Shown piece by piece: positions 1 to 8,393 of a DNA stretch of 64,000 nt; positions within the stretch are counted from its first letter, which is position 1, and each line of letters opens with the position of its first letter. Position numbers and translations under genes: made by a program. The stretch is from Devosia sp. MC521 (GTDB lineage Bacteria > Pseudomonadota > Alphaproteobacteria > Rhizobiales > Devosiaceae). The stretch lies in the NCBI RefSeq assembly GCF_014127105.1, contig NZ_CP059902.1:3106001-3170000 (forward strand), written 5' to 3'. The notes beneath the pieces were generated by a model, which worked only from the letters and a program-made list of their open reading frames with translations, did no database searches and was not told where the DNA came from.

Positions 1-147
1 CAAGAACAGAGATGGCGGGCCGTCGGCCGCCTCGGCAGTGAGTACTTCGTCGTTGTCTATACGCTGCGCGGCGAGGTGATACGGATCATCTCCGCATGGA
101 AAGGGGGCAGACGTGACCAAGCCCGATATCAGACGATATACGATTGA
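1..147 (+). CDS. brnT: BrnT-family toxin, C-terminal part (5' end outside window)
   Basis: The reading frame is open from the first base and ends with TGA at 145-147. The 48 visible residues (RWRAVGRLG, VVVYTLRGEVIRIISA) match the C-terminal strand region of BrnT, a small RelE-fold ribonuclease toxin. The partner gene starts at 113 inside this one, giving a 35-bp overlap, the usual toxin-first arrangement of brnTA. The N-terminal catalytic residues lie outside the window, so activity cannot be judged. The family call rests on the short motif together with the BrnA-like neighbour. Confidence 0.75.
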   Translation, partial: QEQRWRAVGRLGSEYFVVVYTLRGEVIRIISAWKGGRRDQARYQTIYD

Positions 148-388
148 ACAGATCAGAGAGTTCAACGAACGCGGCGAATACTATCATAATCCTGACGCTC
201 CAGAGGGCCCCGAACTTGGCGATGAGTTCTGGAAAAACGCAGTCTTGCGCGAACCACTGACCTCCAAGTCAGTTCACCTCAAGCTTGACCCGGAAGTGTT
301 TGAGTTCTTCAAACAGCAAGGCAAAGGCCACATAACGCGGATGCAGAATGTGCTCGCCGCTTATGTAAAAGCCCAAAAATCACGCTGA
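113..388 (+). CDS. brnA: BrnA-family antitoxin
   Basis: A 91-residue protein starting at GTG 113 within the toxin gene. The C-terminal half (about residues 50-91) reads as the BrnA DNA-binding module: SVHLKLDPEVFEFFKQQGKG followed by a helix ending in VLAAYVKAQ, a ribbon-helix-helix-like fold that dimerises, represses its own promoter and neutralises BrnT. The N-terminal region (FNERGEY) corresponds to the toxin-contacting part. Translational coupling through the overlap would keep antitoxin supply tied to toxin synthesis. The length is normal for the family. Autoregulation is known for the family and is not visible here because the promoter lies upstream of the window. Confidence 0.85.
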   Translation: MTKPDIRRYTIEQIREFNERGEYYHNPDAPEGPELGDEFWKNAVLREPLTSKSVHLKLDPEVFEFFKQQGKGHITRMQNVLAAYVKAQKSR

Positions 389-400
389 GAAAGTCGGACT

Positions 401-913
401 ATGCGTTTTTGTTTTGCTGTGCTTGCCGCGCTGATTGCTCTGCCTGCCTTGGCTCAAGACATGCCGGACCCAGCCTATCAAGACGATCGCTCGTCCCCTC
501 AAGCTGTCGTGCAATCGCTTTATAACGCCATCAATCGCGAAGAATATCTGCGCGCCTGGTCCTACTATGGCGCCAACTCTCACGCTCAGTCGAACGACAC
601 TGCCGCGTCAGCAGATTACGAAGCCTTCAAGGCCGGTTATGAAGAGACAAAAGCCGTTACCCTCCTGACGGGCGAACGGACCGAAGAGGGGGCAGCGGGC
701 TCGAGCTATTACTATCTGCCCGTCGCCATTGACGCCCAAAATCACGATTGCACGAGGGCGCAGTTCGCAGGCTGTTTCACACTCAAGCTCGCCCTGCCAA
801 CCAATCAGGACGCTCCTCCTTACGCTCCAATGCATATCGAAGAGGGTAAGCTGGAGGCGATCGAGAGCAAGGCGCTCGACGCCGTGCTCCCCACCGATTG
901 TACGCCTGAATAA
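401..913 (+). CDS. secreted hypothetical protein
   Basis: 170 residues beginning with a clear signal peptide (MRFCFAVLAALIALPALAQ, cleavage after AQA-like site near residue 19), so probably periplasmic. The mature part begins with a short helical stretch (SPQAVVQSLYNAINREEYLRA) resembling the start of NTF2-like or lumazine-binding-like folds, then has a mixed strand region with cysteines in HDC and AGC that could form a disulphide. I do not recognise a named family. It begins 12 bp after brnA on the same strand, so it could be read from the brnTA transcript, but there is no functional link. It is followed by a strong bidirectional hairpin. Confidence 0.7.
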   Translation: MRFCFAVLAALIALPALAQDMPDPAYQDDRSSPQAVVQSLYNAINREEYLRAWSYYGANSHAQSNDTAASADYEAFKAGYEETKAVTLLTGERTEEGAAGSSYYYLPVAIDAQNHDCTRAQFAGCFTLKLALPTNQDAPPYAPMHIEEGKLEAIESKALDAVLPTDCTPE

Positions 914-917
914 CCGT

Positions 918-936
918 GGCGGGGTCAGACCCCGCC
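918..936. terminator. bidirectional hairpin between convergent genes
   Basis: A perfect 9-bp inverted repeat, GGCGGGGTC and GACCCCGCC with a single-base loop at 927, lies where the genes ending at 913 and 925 converge. The stop codon of the minus-strand aldo/keto reductase lies inside it. There is no long T tract on either side, so termination efficiency is uncertain. Confidence 0.5.
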
Positions 937-1899
937 TCTGATCTCCGGCTTCACTGTTTTCTCATACCATTCCCCCAATTGCTTGGAGAGGGCTGGGAAT
1001 AGGCTGCGCTGCTCGCTTGCGGCAACATTGTCTGCGATCTGCTCTGGCTTGGACACACCCGCAATCACCGTCGACACCTGCGGATGATCCAAAATCCATC
1101 TCAGTGCAAATTGACTCATCGGCATGCCTTCGGGCGCGAGCCCCTTCAATTCCGCAACCAACTCGACGCCGCGATCAAAGGGAATGCCGGAGAAGGTTTC
1201 GCCCACCGAAAAAGCCTCGCCATCCCGATTGTAATTGCGATGGTCACTCGCCTCGAAAACCGAGGTTTTATCAAACTTGCCGGTGAGGAGGCCGCTCGCC
1301 AGCGGCAGTCGAACAATTATGCCAACATCCTTTTCAGCCGCCTTCGGCAACAATTGCGTCGCCGCGTCCTGACGCAACAGGTTGAAGATGATTTGGAGTG
1401 TAGCGCAGCCTGGCTGCTCTAGGCACAGAAGTGCTTCCTCAATCGTCTCAACACTGGCGCCCCAGTGGCGCACGAGCCCCTCATCGCGCAGCTCATCCAT
1501 CCAGCGGAAGATCGCCCCATCGCGCAGAACACTGGTCGGCACACAATGGAGTTGCGCCAGATCAAGCGTCGAAACGCCGAGGCGCTGCGCTGATCCAAGA
1601 AGACTTTGGCGCACCCCCTCTTTGGTGTAGCGATTGGGAAAGAGTGTGCTGGACCGTCCAACCTTGGTAACGACTTTAACGGCACCGGCCTTGGGGAATG
1701 CCCCAATCCGGCTTTCGCTCAGCCCGCCACCATAAACGTCCGCAGTGTCCCAAAAATTGATACCGGCATTGACCGCGGCATCAAGGATGGCTTTGGCGGT
1801 GTCGTCACCAACGGGACCGAAATCGCCCCCCAGCTGCCAGCAGCCGAGACCAATTTCACTCACCTCGTAGCCCGTCCGCCCCAAACGCCGTGTCTTCAT
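925..1899 (-). CDS. aldo/keto reductase
   Basis: An NAD(P)H-dependent oxidoreductase of the AKR superfamily with a TIM-barrel fold, about 324 residues. Visible signatures are the N-terminal GLGCWQLGG, the catalytic Asp and Tyr in DTADVYGGG, the Lys in VVTKVGR, the active-site His in LHC, and the C-terminal cofactor loop VIAGVSKPEQI. I start at ATG 1899, behind a GGGGCAGG ribosome-binding site; an in-frame extension to 1950 lacks similarity to the family. The substrate is unknown; sugar-type AKRs of this class often sit with GntR-controlled sugar genes, and the GntR regulator lies just upstream on the same strand. Confidence 0.88.
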   Translation of the reverse strand: MKTRRLGRTGYEVSEIGLGCWQLGGDFGPVGDDTAKAILDAAVNAGINFWDTADVYGGGLSESRIGAFPKAGAVKVVTKVGRSSTLFPNRYTKEGVRQSLLGSAQRLGVSTLDLAQLHCVPTSVLRDGAIFRWMDELRDEGLVRHWGASVETIEEALLCLEQPGCATLQIIFNLLRQDAATQLLPKAAEKDVGIIVRLPLASGLLTGKFDKTSVFEASDHRNYNRDGEAFSVGETFSGIPFDRGVELVAELKGLAPEGMPMSQFALRWILDHPQVSTVIAGVSKPEQIADNVAASEQRSLFPALSKQLGEWYEKTVKPEIRGGV

Positions 1900-1988
1900 G
1901 TCCTGCCCCTTATTTTGGGTCAGGCTATCGCCCACCCACAGAAGGGACAAGACAAAGACACGCGCTCAGTTCCCGCAAGAGCGGCCTC

Positions 1989-2678
1989 TTATTCGAAAAA
2001 TTCTGGATATTCAGAAATCGTCTGGTCGAGCAGAGCTTCTGCACGACCCAAATGCGCGCGCATCGCTTCTTCGGATGCGGCCGCATCGCCACGCGCTACC
2101 GCGTCAACAATGGCCTTATGCTCGGCAATCGCGCGGTCCTTCGAGCTCAGATCGAGCGTCAAATAGCGCACACGGTCGAGCTGCATCTTGTGGTCGTCAA
2201 CCATCTGCCAGGCGTATTCCACGCCCGCCATACGCGCCAAAGTACGGTGAAACAGCTCGTCGAGAAGGTGGAACTGCAGCGTGTCGTCCTTAGCCGCCGC
2301 GGCTTCCTGATCAACGATGATCGCATCAAGAATGGACTTGGCTTCGCCATTGCCTTCCGCCACGACGCGGCGAATGGTTTCGACCTCGATGCTTTCGCGA
2401 ATGAAGCGGCTCTGACGCACACCATCGGGCGAAATCTTCTTCACCACGGTCGCCCGCTTAGGGCGGATCAGCAGCAAGCCCTGTTGGGACAGTCGGATAA
2501 AGGCTTCGCGCACGGGCTGGCGAGAGACGCCATACTTGGTGGCAATATCGCTTTCCGAAATGGCATCGCCGGGCTTGAGAACGAGCGTCACGATTTCATC
2601 GCGCAGGGCCTGCACAAGGCGCATGGCCATGGTCTGTTCACTGACGCTGTCTATTTCTACACCCATATCTCTGGCCAT
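1989..2678 (-). CDS. GntR-family regulator, FCD (FadR) type
   Basis: 229 residues: a winged helix-turn-helix at about residues 10-75 (ISESDIATKYGVSRQPVREAF, recognition helix YGVSRQPVREA) and an all-helical FCD effector domain at about 85-215 with the metal-binding pattern of Asp and three His (FHLLDELFH, EHKAIVDAV). Start chosen at ATG 2678 behind AAAAGG; the longer in-frame start at 2876 would run into the neighbouring gene. It probably senses a sugar acid or carboxylate. It lies 95 bp downstream of the Gfo/Idh/MocA oxidoreductase, which carries a similar palindrome in its promoter, so that gene is the likely target together with its own promoter. Confidence 0.88.
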   Translation of the reverse strand: MARDMGVEIDSVSEQTMAMRLVQALRDEIVTLVLKPGDAISESDIATKYGVSRQPVREAFIRLSQQGLLLIRPKRATVVKKISPDGVRQSRFIRESIEVETIRRVVAEGNGEAKSILDAIIVDQEAAAAKDDTLQFHLLDELFHRTLARMAGVEYAWQMVDDHKMQLDRVRYLTLDLSSKDRAIAEHKAIVDAVARGDAAASEEAMRAHLGRAEALLDQTISEYPEFFE

Positions 2679-2682
2679 CCTT

Positions 2683-2697
2683 TTGCCAACTGGTATC
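2683..2697 (-). promoter_or_regulatory. possible operator of the GntR regulator
   Basis: On the minus strand, GATACCAGTTGGC lies 4 bases upstream of the start codon. Its core CCAGTTGG resembles the core of the perfect palindrome GAACCAATTGGTTC in front of the oxidoreductase gene at 4107; the 10-bp cores agree at 8 positions. FCD-type GntR proteins usually bind short palindromes of this type. This is inference from two sites only. Confidence 0.35.
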
Positions 2698-2715
2698 CCA
2701 AATCCCCCCGGAAAT

Positions 2716-2744
2716 GAAAAGCACCCCGCGCAGGTCGGAGTGCT
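2716..2744 (-). terminator. terminator after the Gfo/Idh/MocA gene
   Basis: On the minus strand, AGCACTCC pairs with GGGGTGCT (one G-U pair) and is followed by TTTTC. It lies between the oxidoreductase stop and the regulator start, suggesting that the two genes are at least partly transcribed separately. Confidence 0.55.
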
Positions 2745-2773
2745 GAGTTTTGAGCGCTGTTGCTCATTTCCAT

Positions 2774-4075
2774 CTAAAGGGAAATGCCCGCGTCTCGTAA
2801 CATCTGGTCGATGTCTATTCTTGCGCCGCTTTCCGCAATGGAGCGGTTTGCCGCAATGCCCGTCAGAATAGACCAAGCGCCAGCCGTGTGGTCAGACGCT
2901 CTGCCATACTTATCTTCCTCCATCCCATTGGGATTAAACAAGTATCCAAGCATGATCGGGTCCGCGCCGCCGTGACTGCCCTTGCCTGTCCAAACGTCAA
3001 GCTTTTTGGGGAGTTCCCCGGCAAGATGCAATTCAGTGGTCATTTGCTCCACCTCATCGCCTCCGCGCTCGCGGTGCCCACCGGCGAAAACACCATGCAC
3101 TTCGATGTGCCGATGGGTTAGTTCGCCCTTCGTGCCGTGGAATTTCACCTCCAGCCCTTCCCAAGGGGAATAGGCCACAAGCGTATAATTGAGCGAGGTA
3201 CCGTTCTGATACTGCGCTTGCACCTGCATAGTATCTTCAATGGTGATGTCGTCGGCAAAGACGCATTTATCGCGCCAGTAGCCGTCATCATCCTCGGCAT
3301 CGAGATAGAGTTCCTTCAGCGGTTCATCGGCCTCAAGGTCCATCTTGAACGCACATTTGTCCGCCACCGGGCACGTGTGGCAACGCTCGCCATGATCGGC
3401 CAACCCGAGCTTTACAGCCATTTCCGGGGTGTAGAAATCACGCTTGCCGATGGCCGAAACGCTCTTAGGCGTCGACGCCGCCCACCAGTTCAGCAGGTCA
3501 AAGTGGTGCGTGCTCTTATGCACAAGCAGGCCACCCGACTTATCCTTATAGCGGTGCCAGCGCCGGAAATAATCGGCGCCATGCACCCGGTCGAGATACC
3601 AACGGAAGTCGATGGCGGTAATATCGCCAATCGTGCCACTCATCAAAATTTCTTTGAGCTGCGTCCGCGCTGGCGAGTAACGATAGTTAAAGGTCACCGT
3701 GACCTTCTTTCCCGTCTCCCGCTGCGCATCCAGAATCCGCTTCAGGCGCGCCATATCAATGGTCATTGGCTTTTCCGTCATCACATTGCGGCCAGCGCGC
3801 AGCGACCGCACGATGTACTCGTCATGCAGATAATCCGGCACGGTCACGACCACCGTATCTGGGTCCTGCTCGCCCAGCATGCGGTCGAAATCTTCTGCTA
3901 GATACGTGGCGATACCGTTGCCACCACGGTTGGGAACCTTGGACGCCGATAGCGCTAAACGGCTCTGGTTATTGTCGCACAGCGCCACGAGCTCCGCCGT
4001 ATCAGCATGTGTTTCGGCAATCGCTTCGCGGAACATCTGGTGTCGGCCACCCGTGCCAACAATTGCATATTTCAT
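2774..4075 (-). CDS. Gfo/Idh/MocA-family oxidoreductase
   Basis: About 433 residues. The N-terminal Rossmann fold shows YAIVGTGGRHQMF, and the catalytic-lysine motif appears as EKPMTIDM; the C-terminal half is the alpha/beta Gfo/Idh sheet domain. These enzymes oxidise or reduce sugars, inositols and sugar acids with NAD(P). Start at ATG 4075; an in-frame extension to 4150 is not conserved-looking and would cover the promoter palindrome. Near residue 230 there is a cysteine cluster, CHTCPVADKC, unusual for the fold and suggestive of a bound metal. The adjacent FCD-GntR regulator probably controls it. Substrate unknown. Confidence 0.85.
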   Translation of the reverse strand: MKYAIVGTGGRHQMFREAIAETHADTAELVALCDNNQSRLALSASKVPNRGGNGIATYLAEDFDRMLGEQDPDTVVVTVPDYLHDEYIVRSLRAGRNVMTEKPMTIDMARLKRILDAQRETGKKVTVTFNYRYSPARTQLKEILMSGTIGDITAIDFRWYLDRVHGADYFRRWHRYKDKSGGLLVHKSTHHFDLLNWWAASTPKSVSAIGKRDFYTPEMAVKLGLADHGERCHTCPVADKCAFKMDLEADEPLKELYLDAEDDDGYWRDKCVFADDITIEDTMQVQAQYQNGTSLNYTLVAYSPWEGLEVKFHGTKGELTHRHIEVHGVFAGGHRERGGDEVEQMTTELHLAGELPKKLDVWTGKGSHGGADPIMLGYLFNPNGMEEDKYGRASDHTAGAWSILTGIAANRSIAESGARIDIDQMLRDAGISL

Positions 4076-4088
4076 CTGAGAACTGTCG

Positions 4089-4137
4089 ATCTTGTAGGAG
4101 GGGCCTGAACCAATTGGTTCGCTCTTCCATACAAGAT
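4089..4137. promoter_or_regulatory. nested palindromes upstream of the oxidoreductase gene
   Basis: A perfect 14-bp palindrome GAACCAATTGGTTC (4107-4120) is centred inside a second inverted repeat, ATCTTGTA (4089-4096) and TACAAGAT (4130-4137). The two dyads share nearly the same centre (4113-4113.5). This lies 14-62 bp upstream of the start codon, the place for a repressor site. The nearby FCD-GntR regulator is the candidate binder. Confidence 0.5.
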
Positions 4138-4244
4138 TGAACAAGACCATCGCGCTGTCAACGCCTTACCGCACCAACACTAAAGAAATTGAGGTACGGT
4201 TCATCAATTCCCCGCTTTTGCCGCGCATCTCTTGGCCACAATAA

Positions 4245-4272
4245 CAAAAAGCGGGACCACCAGGCCCCGCTT
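4245..4272 (-). terminator. rho-independent terminator of the secreted protein gene
   Basis: On the minus strand, AAGCGGG and CCCGCTT form a stem that is followed by TTTG and an A/T-rich run. It sits 27 bp after the stop codon of the gene at 4299-4814. Confidence 0.75.
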
Positions 4273-4298
4273 CCCACAAACATAAGTTAACCGAAAGG

Positions 4299-4814
4299 TT
4301 ACTTCGCGAACGGCACCGACGCCTTCAACACTTCACCTGAATCGTTGAACTCCACCTCGAAATCGACGGTGATCGTTTCCCCGATCAGATTGATTTTGGA
4401 GCCGATGCGCACATCGCTCCCGGCGCGGTCCTTCTGCTTTTCCTGTAGATCGAACGAAATCCGATCCCCGCTTTGGCGGCCGATGGCGAGGCCGGTAAAG
4501 CCAGCATTCGAGCTCATCGCGGCTTCATACTGCTTGCCCGCAGCGTTGTAGGCGATGGTACCGCTAATCGAAAGCGTCGCGTTCACCAGCGTGCAACGCC
4601 CGGTATAGTTGACTTTCAGCTGTACGCCCTGCGCCACCGACAAGCGGCAACGGAAGGGTTCATTTCTGCCACCTCCGGTCAGCGCCCCCTCGCCGCGCCA
4701 ATCGCCGAGATAGCTCTGCAGCTTCTCTAATTCCGGCTGCGCCAGCGCAGGAGCCGTAAACGGCGTCAGCATGGTCAGCGCCACAAAGGAAGTCCGCAGC
4801 CAAGTCTTAAGCAT
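4299..4814 (-). CDS. secreted hypothetical protein
   Basis: About 171 residues with an N-terminal signal peptide (MLKTWLRTSFVALTMLTPF then APALAQ) directing it to the periplasm. The mature part has a DWRGEGALTGG segment and alternating strands (VQLKVNYTGRCTLVNATLSISG), consistent with a small beta-barrel or lipocalin-like fold; two cysteines (FRC, GRC) could form a disulphide. I recognise no characterised family. Either ATG 4829 or ATG 4814 could start it; I prefer 4814 because it gives a standard signal peptide. It is transcribed away from the exporter genes that follow. Confidence 0.7.
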   Translation of the reverse strand: MLKTWLRTSFVALTMLTPFTAPALAQPELEKLQSYLGDWRGEGALTGGGRNEPFRCRLSVAQGVQLKVNYTGRCTLVNATLSISGTIAYNAAGKQYEAAMSSNAGFTGLAIGRQSGDRISFDLQEKQKDRAGSDVRIGSKINLIGETITVDFEVEFNDSGEVLKASVPFAK

Positions 4815-5006
4815 GAATAGCCTCGTCAAAATCGATCTAAGCGTCGCAGTTAGCTCTTAATTATGTCTGCCAGCCGACGCAAATTCACGCCAGTGGGAAA
4901 TTTTACGTGTGACTTGCTTTGTTACCGATTGCCAACCTCTCTCGTCTACAAGAGTTCCAAAAGTGTCACAGACACGATTCTGAGTTTATTAGGGGGAAGG
5001 CCCGGC

Positions 5007-5708
5007 ATGTCCGAAGCCGCGATCATCAGCGCACAAAATGTTGACTACACTCTCGACGTCGCCGGACGTCCACTCAACATTCTGCGCAAGGTTTCCCTGC
5101 AAGTAAAACCGGCTGAAGTGGTCGCCATCGTCGGCCCATCGGGCTCGGGCAAGACCTCCATGCTGATGCTTCTGGCGGGCCTCGAAAAGGCCACCGGCGG
5201 CAGTGTCACCGTCAATGGCACCGACCTCGGCAAGCTCAACGAAGACGAGCTGGCCAAATTCCGCCGCAACACCGTCGGCATTGTCTTCCAGAGCTTCCAC
5301 CTCATCCCTTCGCTGACCGCGCTCGACAATGTCGGCATGGCGCTCGAAATCGCCGATGAAAAGCTCACCATGGCGCAGGTGCGCGAGCAGGCCGCCAAGG
5401 CTCTCGCCGCCGTCGGCCTACAAGATCGGCTCGACCACCGTCCCTCGGCCATGTCGGGTGGCGAACAACAACGCGTTGGCCTTGCCCGCGCCACTGTCGC
5501 CAACCCGCCGCTTCTTCTCGCCGATGAGCCAACCGGCAATCTCGATCAAAAAACCGGCGCCGTTGTCGTCGATTTGATGTTCGATCTGGCCCGCAAGAAC
5601 CGCACCGCCGTTGTCCTTATCACCCACGACCCTGCCCTCGCTGCCAAGGCTGACCGCGTCTACACCATGACCGCGGGTGAGCTTATCGAAACCACGGCAG
5701 CACGCTGA
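5007..5708 (+). CDS. ybbA: ABC transporter ATP-binding protein, YbbA/LolD type
   Basis: 233 residues with a full ABC ATPase set: Walker A GPSGSGKTS, Q-loop VFQSFHLIPSLTALDN, signature MSGGEQQR, Walker B LLLADEPTGNLD and switch His in LITHDP. This is the MacB/LolD/YbbA subfamily that works with FtsX-type permeases without transporting through a classical channel. Start at ATG 5007 directly behind AGGGGGAAGG; the open frame to 4863 is only upstream DNA. Its stop overlaps the permease start (TGATG at 5706-5710), so the two are translationally coupled. The usual E. coli neighbour tesA is absent. Confidence 0.9.
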   Translation: MSEAAIISAQNVDYTLDVAGRPLNILRKVSLQVKPAEVVAIVGPSGSGKTSMLMLLAGLEKATGGSVTVNGTDLGKLNEDELAKFRRNTVGIVFQSFHLIPSLTALDNVGMALEIADEKLTMAQVREQAAKALAAVGLQDRLDHRPSAMSGGEQQRVGLARATVANPPLLLADEPTGNLDQKTGAVVVDLMFDLARKNRTAVVLITHDPALAAKADRVYTMTAGELIETTAAR

Positions 5709-8251
5709 TGGGACGGATTTGGCCGGCCATCCGTATTGGCCTTCTCGACATGCGCGGCGATCTGCGCCGCTTCCTGCTCCTCGTCGTCTGCCTTGCCGTC
5801 GGCACCGCACTGATCTCCGGCGTAAACTCTGTCGGCACCAGCATCAGCCACGCCATTGATGAAGGCGCTGCCGAGATCATGGGCGGCGACATCGAGTTGT
5901 CCCGCGCCGATCGTCCAGCAACGCCCGATGAAGTGGCGGAAATGGAAAAGCTCGGGCAGGTGGTCTACGTCGTCGACACCAATTTGCGCGCCGAGAGTTT
6001 TGACGGCGAAGCCTTCGCCGATGTCACCGCCGTCGATCACGGCTACCCCATGTTCGGCTCTATCGTCAGCCCGCACTTGCCTGCTGGCGAAGACATCAAC
6101 GAGCTTCTCAAGCGCCAAGACAATGCCTATGGCGCCCTCATCGACCCAGTGCTTCTCGACCAACTCAATCTCGCCCCCGGCGATATTATGGGCATTGGCG
6201 GCACCCAGTTTTCGGTGCGCGGCACCCTCACCCGCATCCCCGATGCAGCGGTCCGCGGCTTCCGCTTGGGCATTCCCGTCCTCATCACTGTCGATGGTTT
6301 TAACCGCATCTCCGACCGCACCTCGCCCCTCCCGGGCCTTGGCTCGTGGTATCGCTATAAGGTCAAGCTGACCTCGGGCGACATCGACGCCGGTCTTGCC
6401 AGTGCCACCGAGCAGTTTTCCGATTTCGGCTGGACCGTTCGCTCTGCCCGCGATGGGTTGGGTCAAATGGTGCGCTACTATGATCTCTTCATGCGCTTCC
6501 TCGTCATCGTCGGCCTTGGCTCCCTCCTCATTGGTGGGGTCAGCGTCTGGACCGGCATGCGCTCATACATTTCCGAGCGCTCAAGCGTCATCGCTGTCAT
6601 GCGCTCTATTGGTGCTGGCCGCTCGCGCGTATTCCTGCACTTTTTCTCTCAGGTCGCAGCGCTTGCCATTGTCGGGGTCCTGATCGGGCTCGTCGTCGGT
6701 GGCGGCATTGCTTGGTTGCTATTGCCCTCCATTTCTGGAGCGGTCGGCATATCGCTCACGCCAGCCATCTACCCCCAGCCTCTGCTGGTCGCTGCAGGCG
6801 CGGGCCTCGTCACAGCCTTCGCCTTTGCCTATCTGCCGCTGCAGCAAGCCCAGGCGATCCGCCCGGTGCTTCTGTTCCGCTCGAAGGGCCTTGATGCGCC
6901 TCCGGTCGATTGGAAAGCCTTGCTGCTCTCGCCCCAGGTCGTGCCACTGCTTCTCGCCATTCTCGCCTTTTTCTTCCTGGCGTGGCTGATGACCAATGAC
7001 ATTGCGCTCGTGCTCGCCTTTGGCGCGGCCAGCGCCATCGCGGCAATCCTCTTCCAGGGCTTTATTCGCCTAGTGCAATGGGGCCTCTCAAAGCTTCCAG
7101 AACGCGGGCCGCGCATCATTCGCCATGCCCTGCGGTCGATCTCTGCCGCCGGTCAAAATGCCGCCGCGGTCGCCGTCTCTGCGGGAATGGCGCTCGCCAT
7201 GCTGATCGTCGTCCTCGTCATGCAGGCGAACCTACAGCGCGAGTTCTTGGGCGCATCGGCCTTCGATGCGCCAACACTTGTAGGCTCAGACCTCTTCCCC
7301 GACGAAATCGAAGATCTCGAAGCCCTAGCCGCAGAGCGCGGGATAGGCCGCTTCGTCGCCACGCCAATGCTGCGCGGCGCGCTCACCCAGATCAAGGGAA
7401 CGCCCGCCGATCAGATCCGCACGCGCGGCCCTGAGGCCAGCTTCCTGCTGTCCGGCGAAGTCCCTCTCACCTATCGCGAGGAGATGCCGTCAAGCTCTCG
7501 CCTCGTCGCTGGCAATTGGTGGCCCGAAGACTATGCGGGTGAACCGCTCGTCAGTCTCCACCAAAGCCTGCGCAATGGTCTGGGCGTCGACATTGGCGAC
7601 ACGCTGACTTTCGAAATCTTTGGCGAGCCCGTCACGGCCACCATTGCCAACTTCCGTGACTACTCCTGGCAAGGTGGCATCGACTTCCTCGCCTCCTTCG
7701 CACCCGGCGTTTTGGAAGCCTATCCAACCACGCTCTTTGCCTCGGTCACGGCTAACCCCGGCCAAGAGGAAGCCATCACGCGCCTCCTCGCCGCTGAGCT
7801 TCCCGACATTCGCTTCATCTCCGTGGGCGATACGCTCAAGCAGGTGACAGACGCGCTCGGTCAGCTGTCCTTTGCCGCGACACTGGTCGGGGGTCTTGCC
7901 GTCGGCAATGGCCTGCTGGTTCTCGTCGGCTCGCTCTCCACGGGCCGTCGTCAGCGCGAAGCCGATACGGTCATCACCAAGGTTCTGGGCGCGACGCGCT
8001 TTGACCTTCTGGCCACCGCATTCATCCAATACTTCCTGCTGGCGCTCCTTGCGGCAATTCCAGCCGTGGTCTTGGGCTTGCTGGTTGGTCGCGTGGTTTC
8101 GGGCCTGATGCTGGAGGTAGAGTTCACCTATCGTCCCGACGTTATTGCCATCGTCATCGGCCTCGCCATTTCGATCACCGCGCTCTTGGGGGCGATGACA
8201 ATATTGCGTGCCGCCACAGCGCGTCCCGCCCGCCTTCTCCGCGACCTTTAA
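5708..8251 (+). CDS. ybbP: FtsX-family ABC permease, YbbP type
   Basis: 847 residues, the length of YbbP. An N-terminal membrane helix (about 18-40) is followed by a large periplasmic domain (to about 250), a first FtsX module with three helices (about 255-375), two central helices (about 405-460), a second periplasmic domain (about 500-700) and a C-terminal FtsX module (about 715-840). The protein pairs with the ATPase upstream. In E. coli YbbAP belongs with lysophospholipase TesA and is thought to move hydrophobic compounds or lipids out of the membrane; the cargo is unproven. No membrane-fusion protein gene is adjacent. Confidence 0.9.
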   Translation: MGRIWPAIRIGLLDMRGDLRRFLLLVVCLAVGTALISGVNSVGTSISHAIDEGAAEIMGGDIELSRADRPATPDEVAEMEKLGQVVYVVDTNLRAESFDGEAFADVTAVDHGYPMFGSIVSPHLPAGEDINELLKRQDNAYGALIDPVLLDQLNLAPGDIMGIGGTQFSVRGTLTRIPDAAVRGFRLGIPVLITVDGFNRISDRTSPLPGLGSWYRYKVKLTSGDIDAGLASATEQFSDFGWTVRSARDGLGQMVRYYDLFMRFLVIVGLGSLLIGGVSVWTGMRSYISERSSVIAVMRSIGAGRSRVFLHFFSQVAALAIVGVLIGLVVGGGIAWLLLPSISGAVGISLTPAIYPQPLLVAAGAGLVTAFAFAYLPLQQAQAIRPVLLFRSKGLDAPPVDWKALLLSPQVVPLLLAILAFFFLAWLMTNDIALVLAFGAASAIAAILFQGFIRLVQWGLSKLPERGPRIIRHALRSISAAGQNAAAVAVSAGMALAMLIVVLVMQANLQREFLGASAFDAPTLVGSDLFPDEIEDLEALAAERGIGRFVATPMLRGALTQIKGTPADQIRTRGPEASFLLSGEVPLTYREEMPSSSRLVAGNWWPEDYAGEPLVSLHQSLRNGLGVDIGDTLTFEIFGEPVTATIANFRDYSWQGGIDFLASFAPGVLEAYPTTLFASVTANPGQEEAITRLLAAELPDIRFISVGDTLKQVTDALGQLSFAATLVGGLAVGNGLLVLVGSLSTGRRQREADTVITKVLGATRFDLLATAFIQYFLLALLAAIPAVVLGLLVGRVVSGLMLEVEFTYRPDVIAIVIGLAISITALLGAMTILRAATARPARLLRDL

Positions 8252-8262
8252 ACAGGTCGCGG
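8239..8262 (+). terminator. hairpin over the ybbP stop codon
   Basis: CCGCGACCT and AGGTCGCGG form a perfect 9-bp stem with a TTAAAC loop that contains the ybbP stop codon. No T tract follows, so it may stabilise the mRNA end or act with Rho. Confidence 0.45.
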
Positions 8263-8393
8263 GCCCTGCGGTAACATTGCGCGTCTGGGCGAGACGAATC
8301 GGACTAGTGATGTGCTAACAGTCACCTCACCTAAGCCGTCACAATGCGTTCGCCCGTTCCGCTGGAGTGCGAGCGCATTCCGCTGGAGAAGCA

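Noticed and set aside
1989..2717. Large plus-strand open frame of 275 codons (1890-2717) opposite the GntR gene.
   Set aside because: It has no family resemblance, and codon use follows the GntR gene on the other strand; it is a shadow frame of a GC-rich gene. The same applies to the long opposite-strand frames in gltB, gltD, lptD and the UxaA gene.
2679..2876. Longer start for the GntR regulator at 2876.
   Set aside because: The extra N-terminal residues look unlike a protein and would overlap the end of the oxidoreductase gene, which stops at 2774; ATG 2678 has a ribosome-binding site.
4863..5006. Longer start for the YbbA ATPase at 4863.
   Set aside because: The similarity to ABC ATPases starts just after ATG 5007, which is directly preceded by AGGGGGAAGG.
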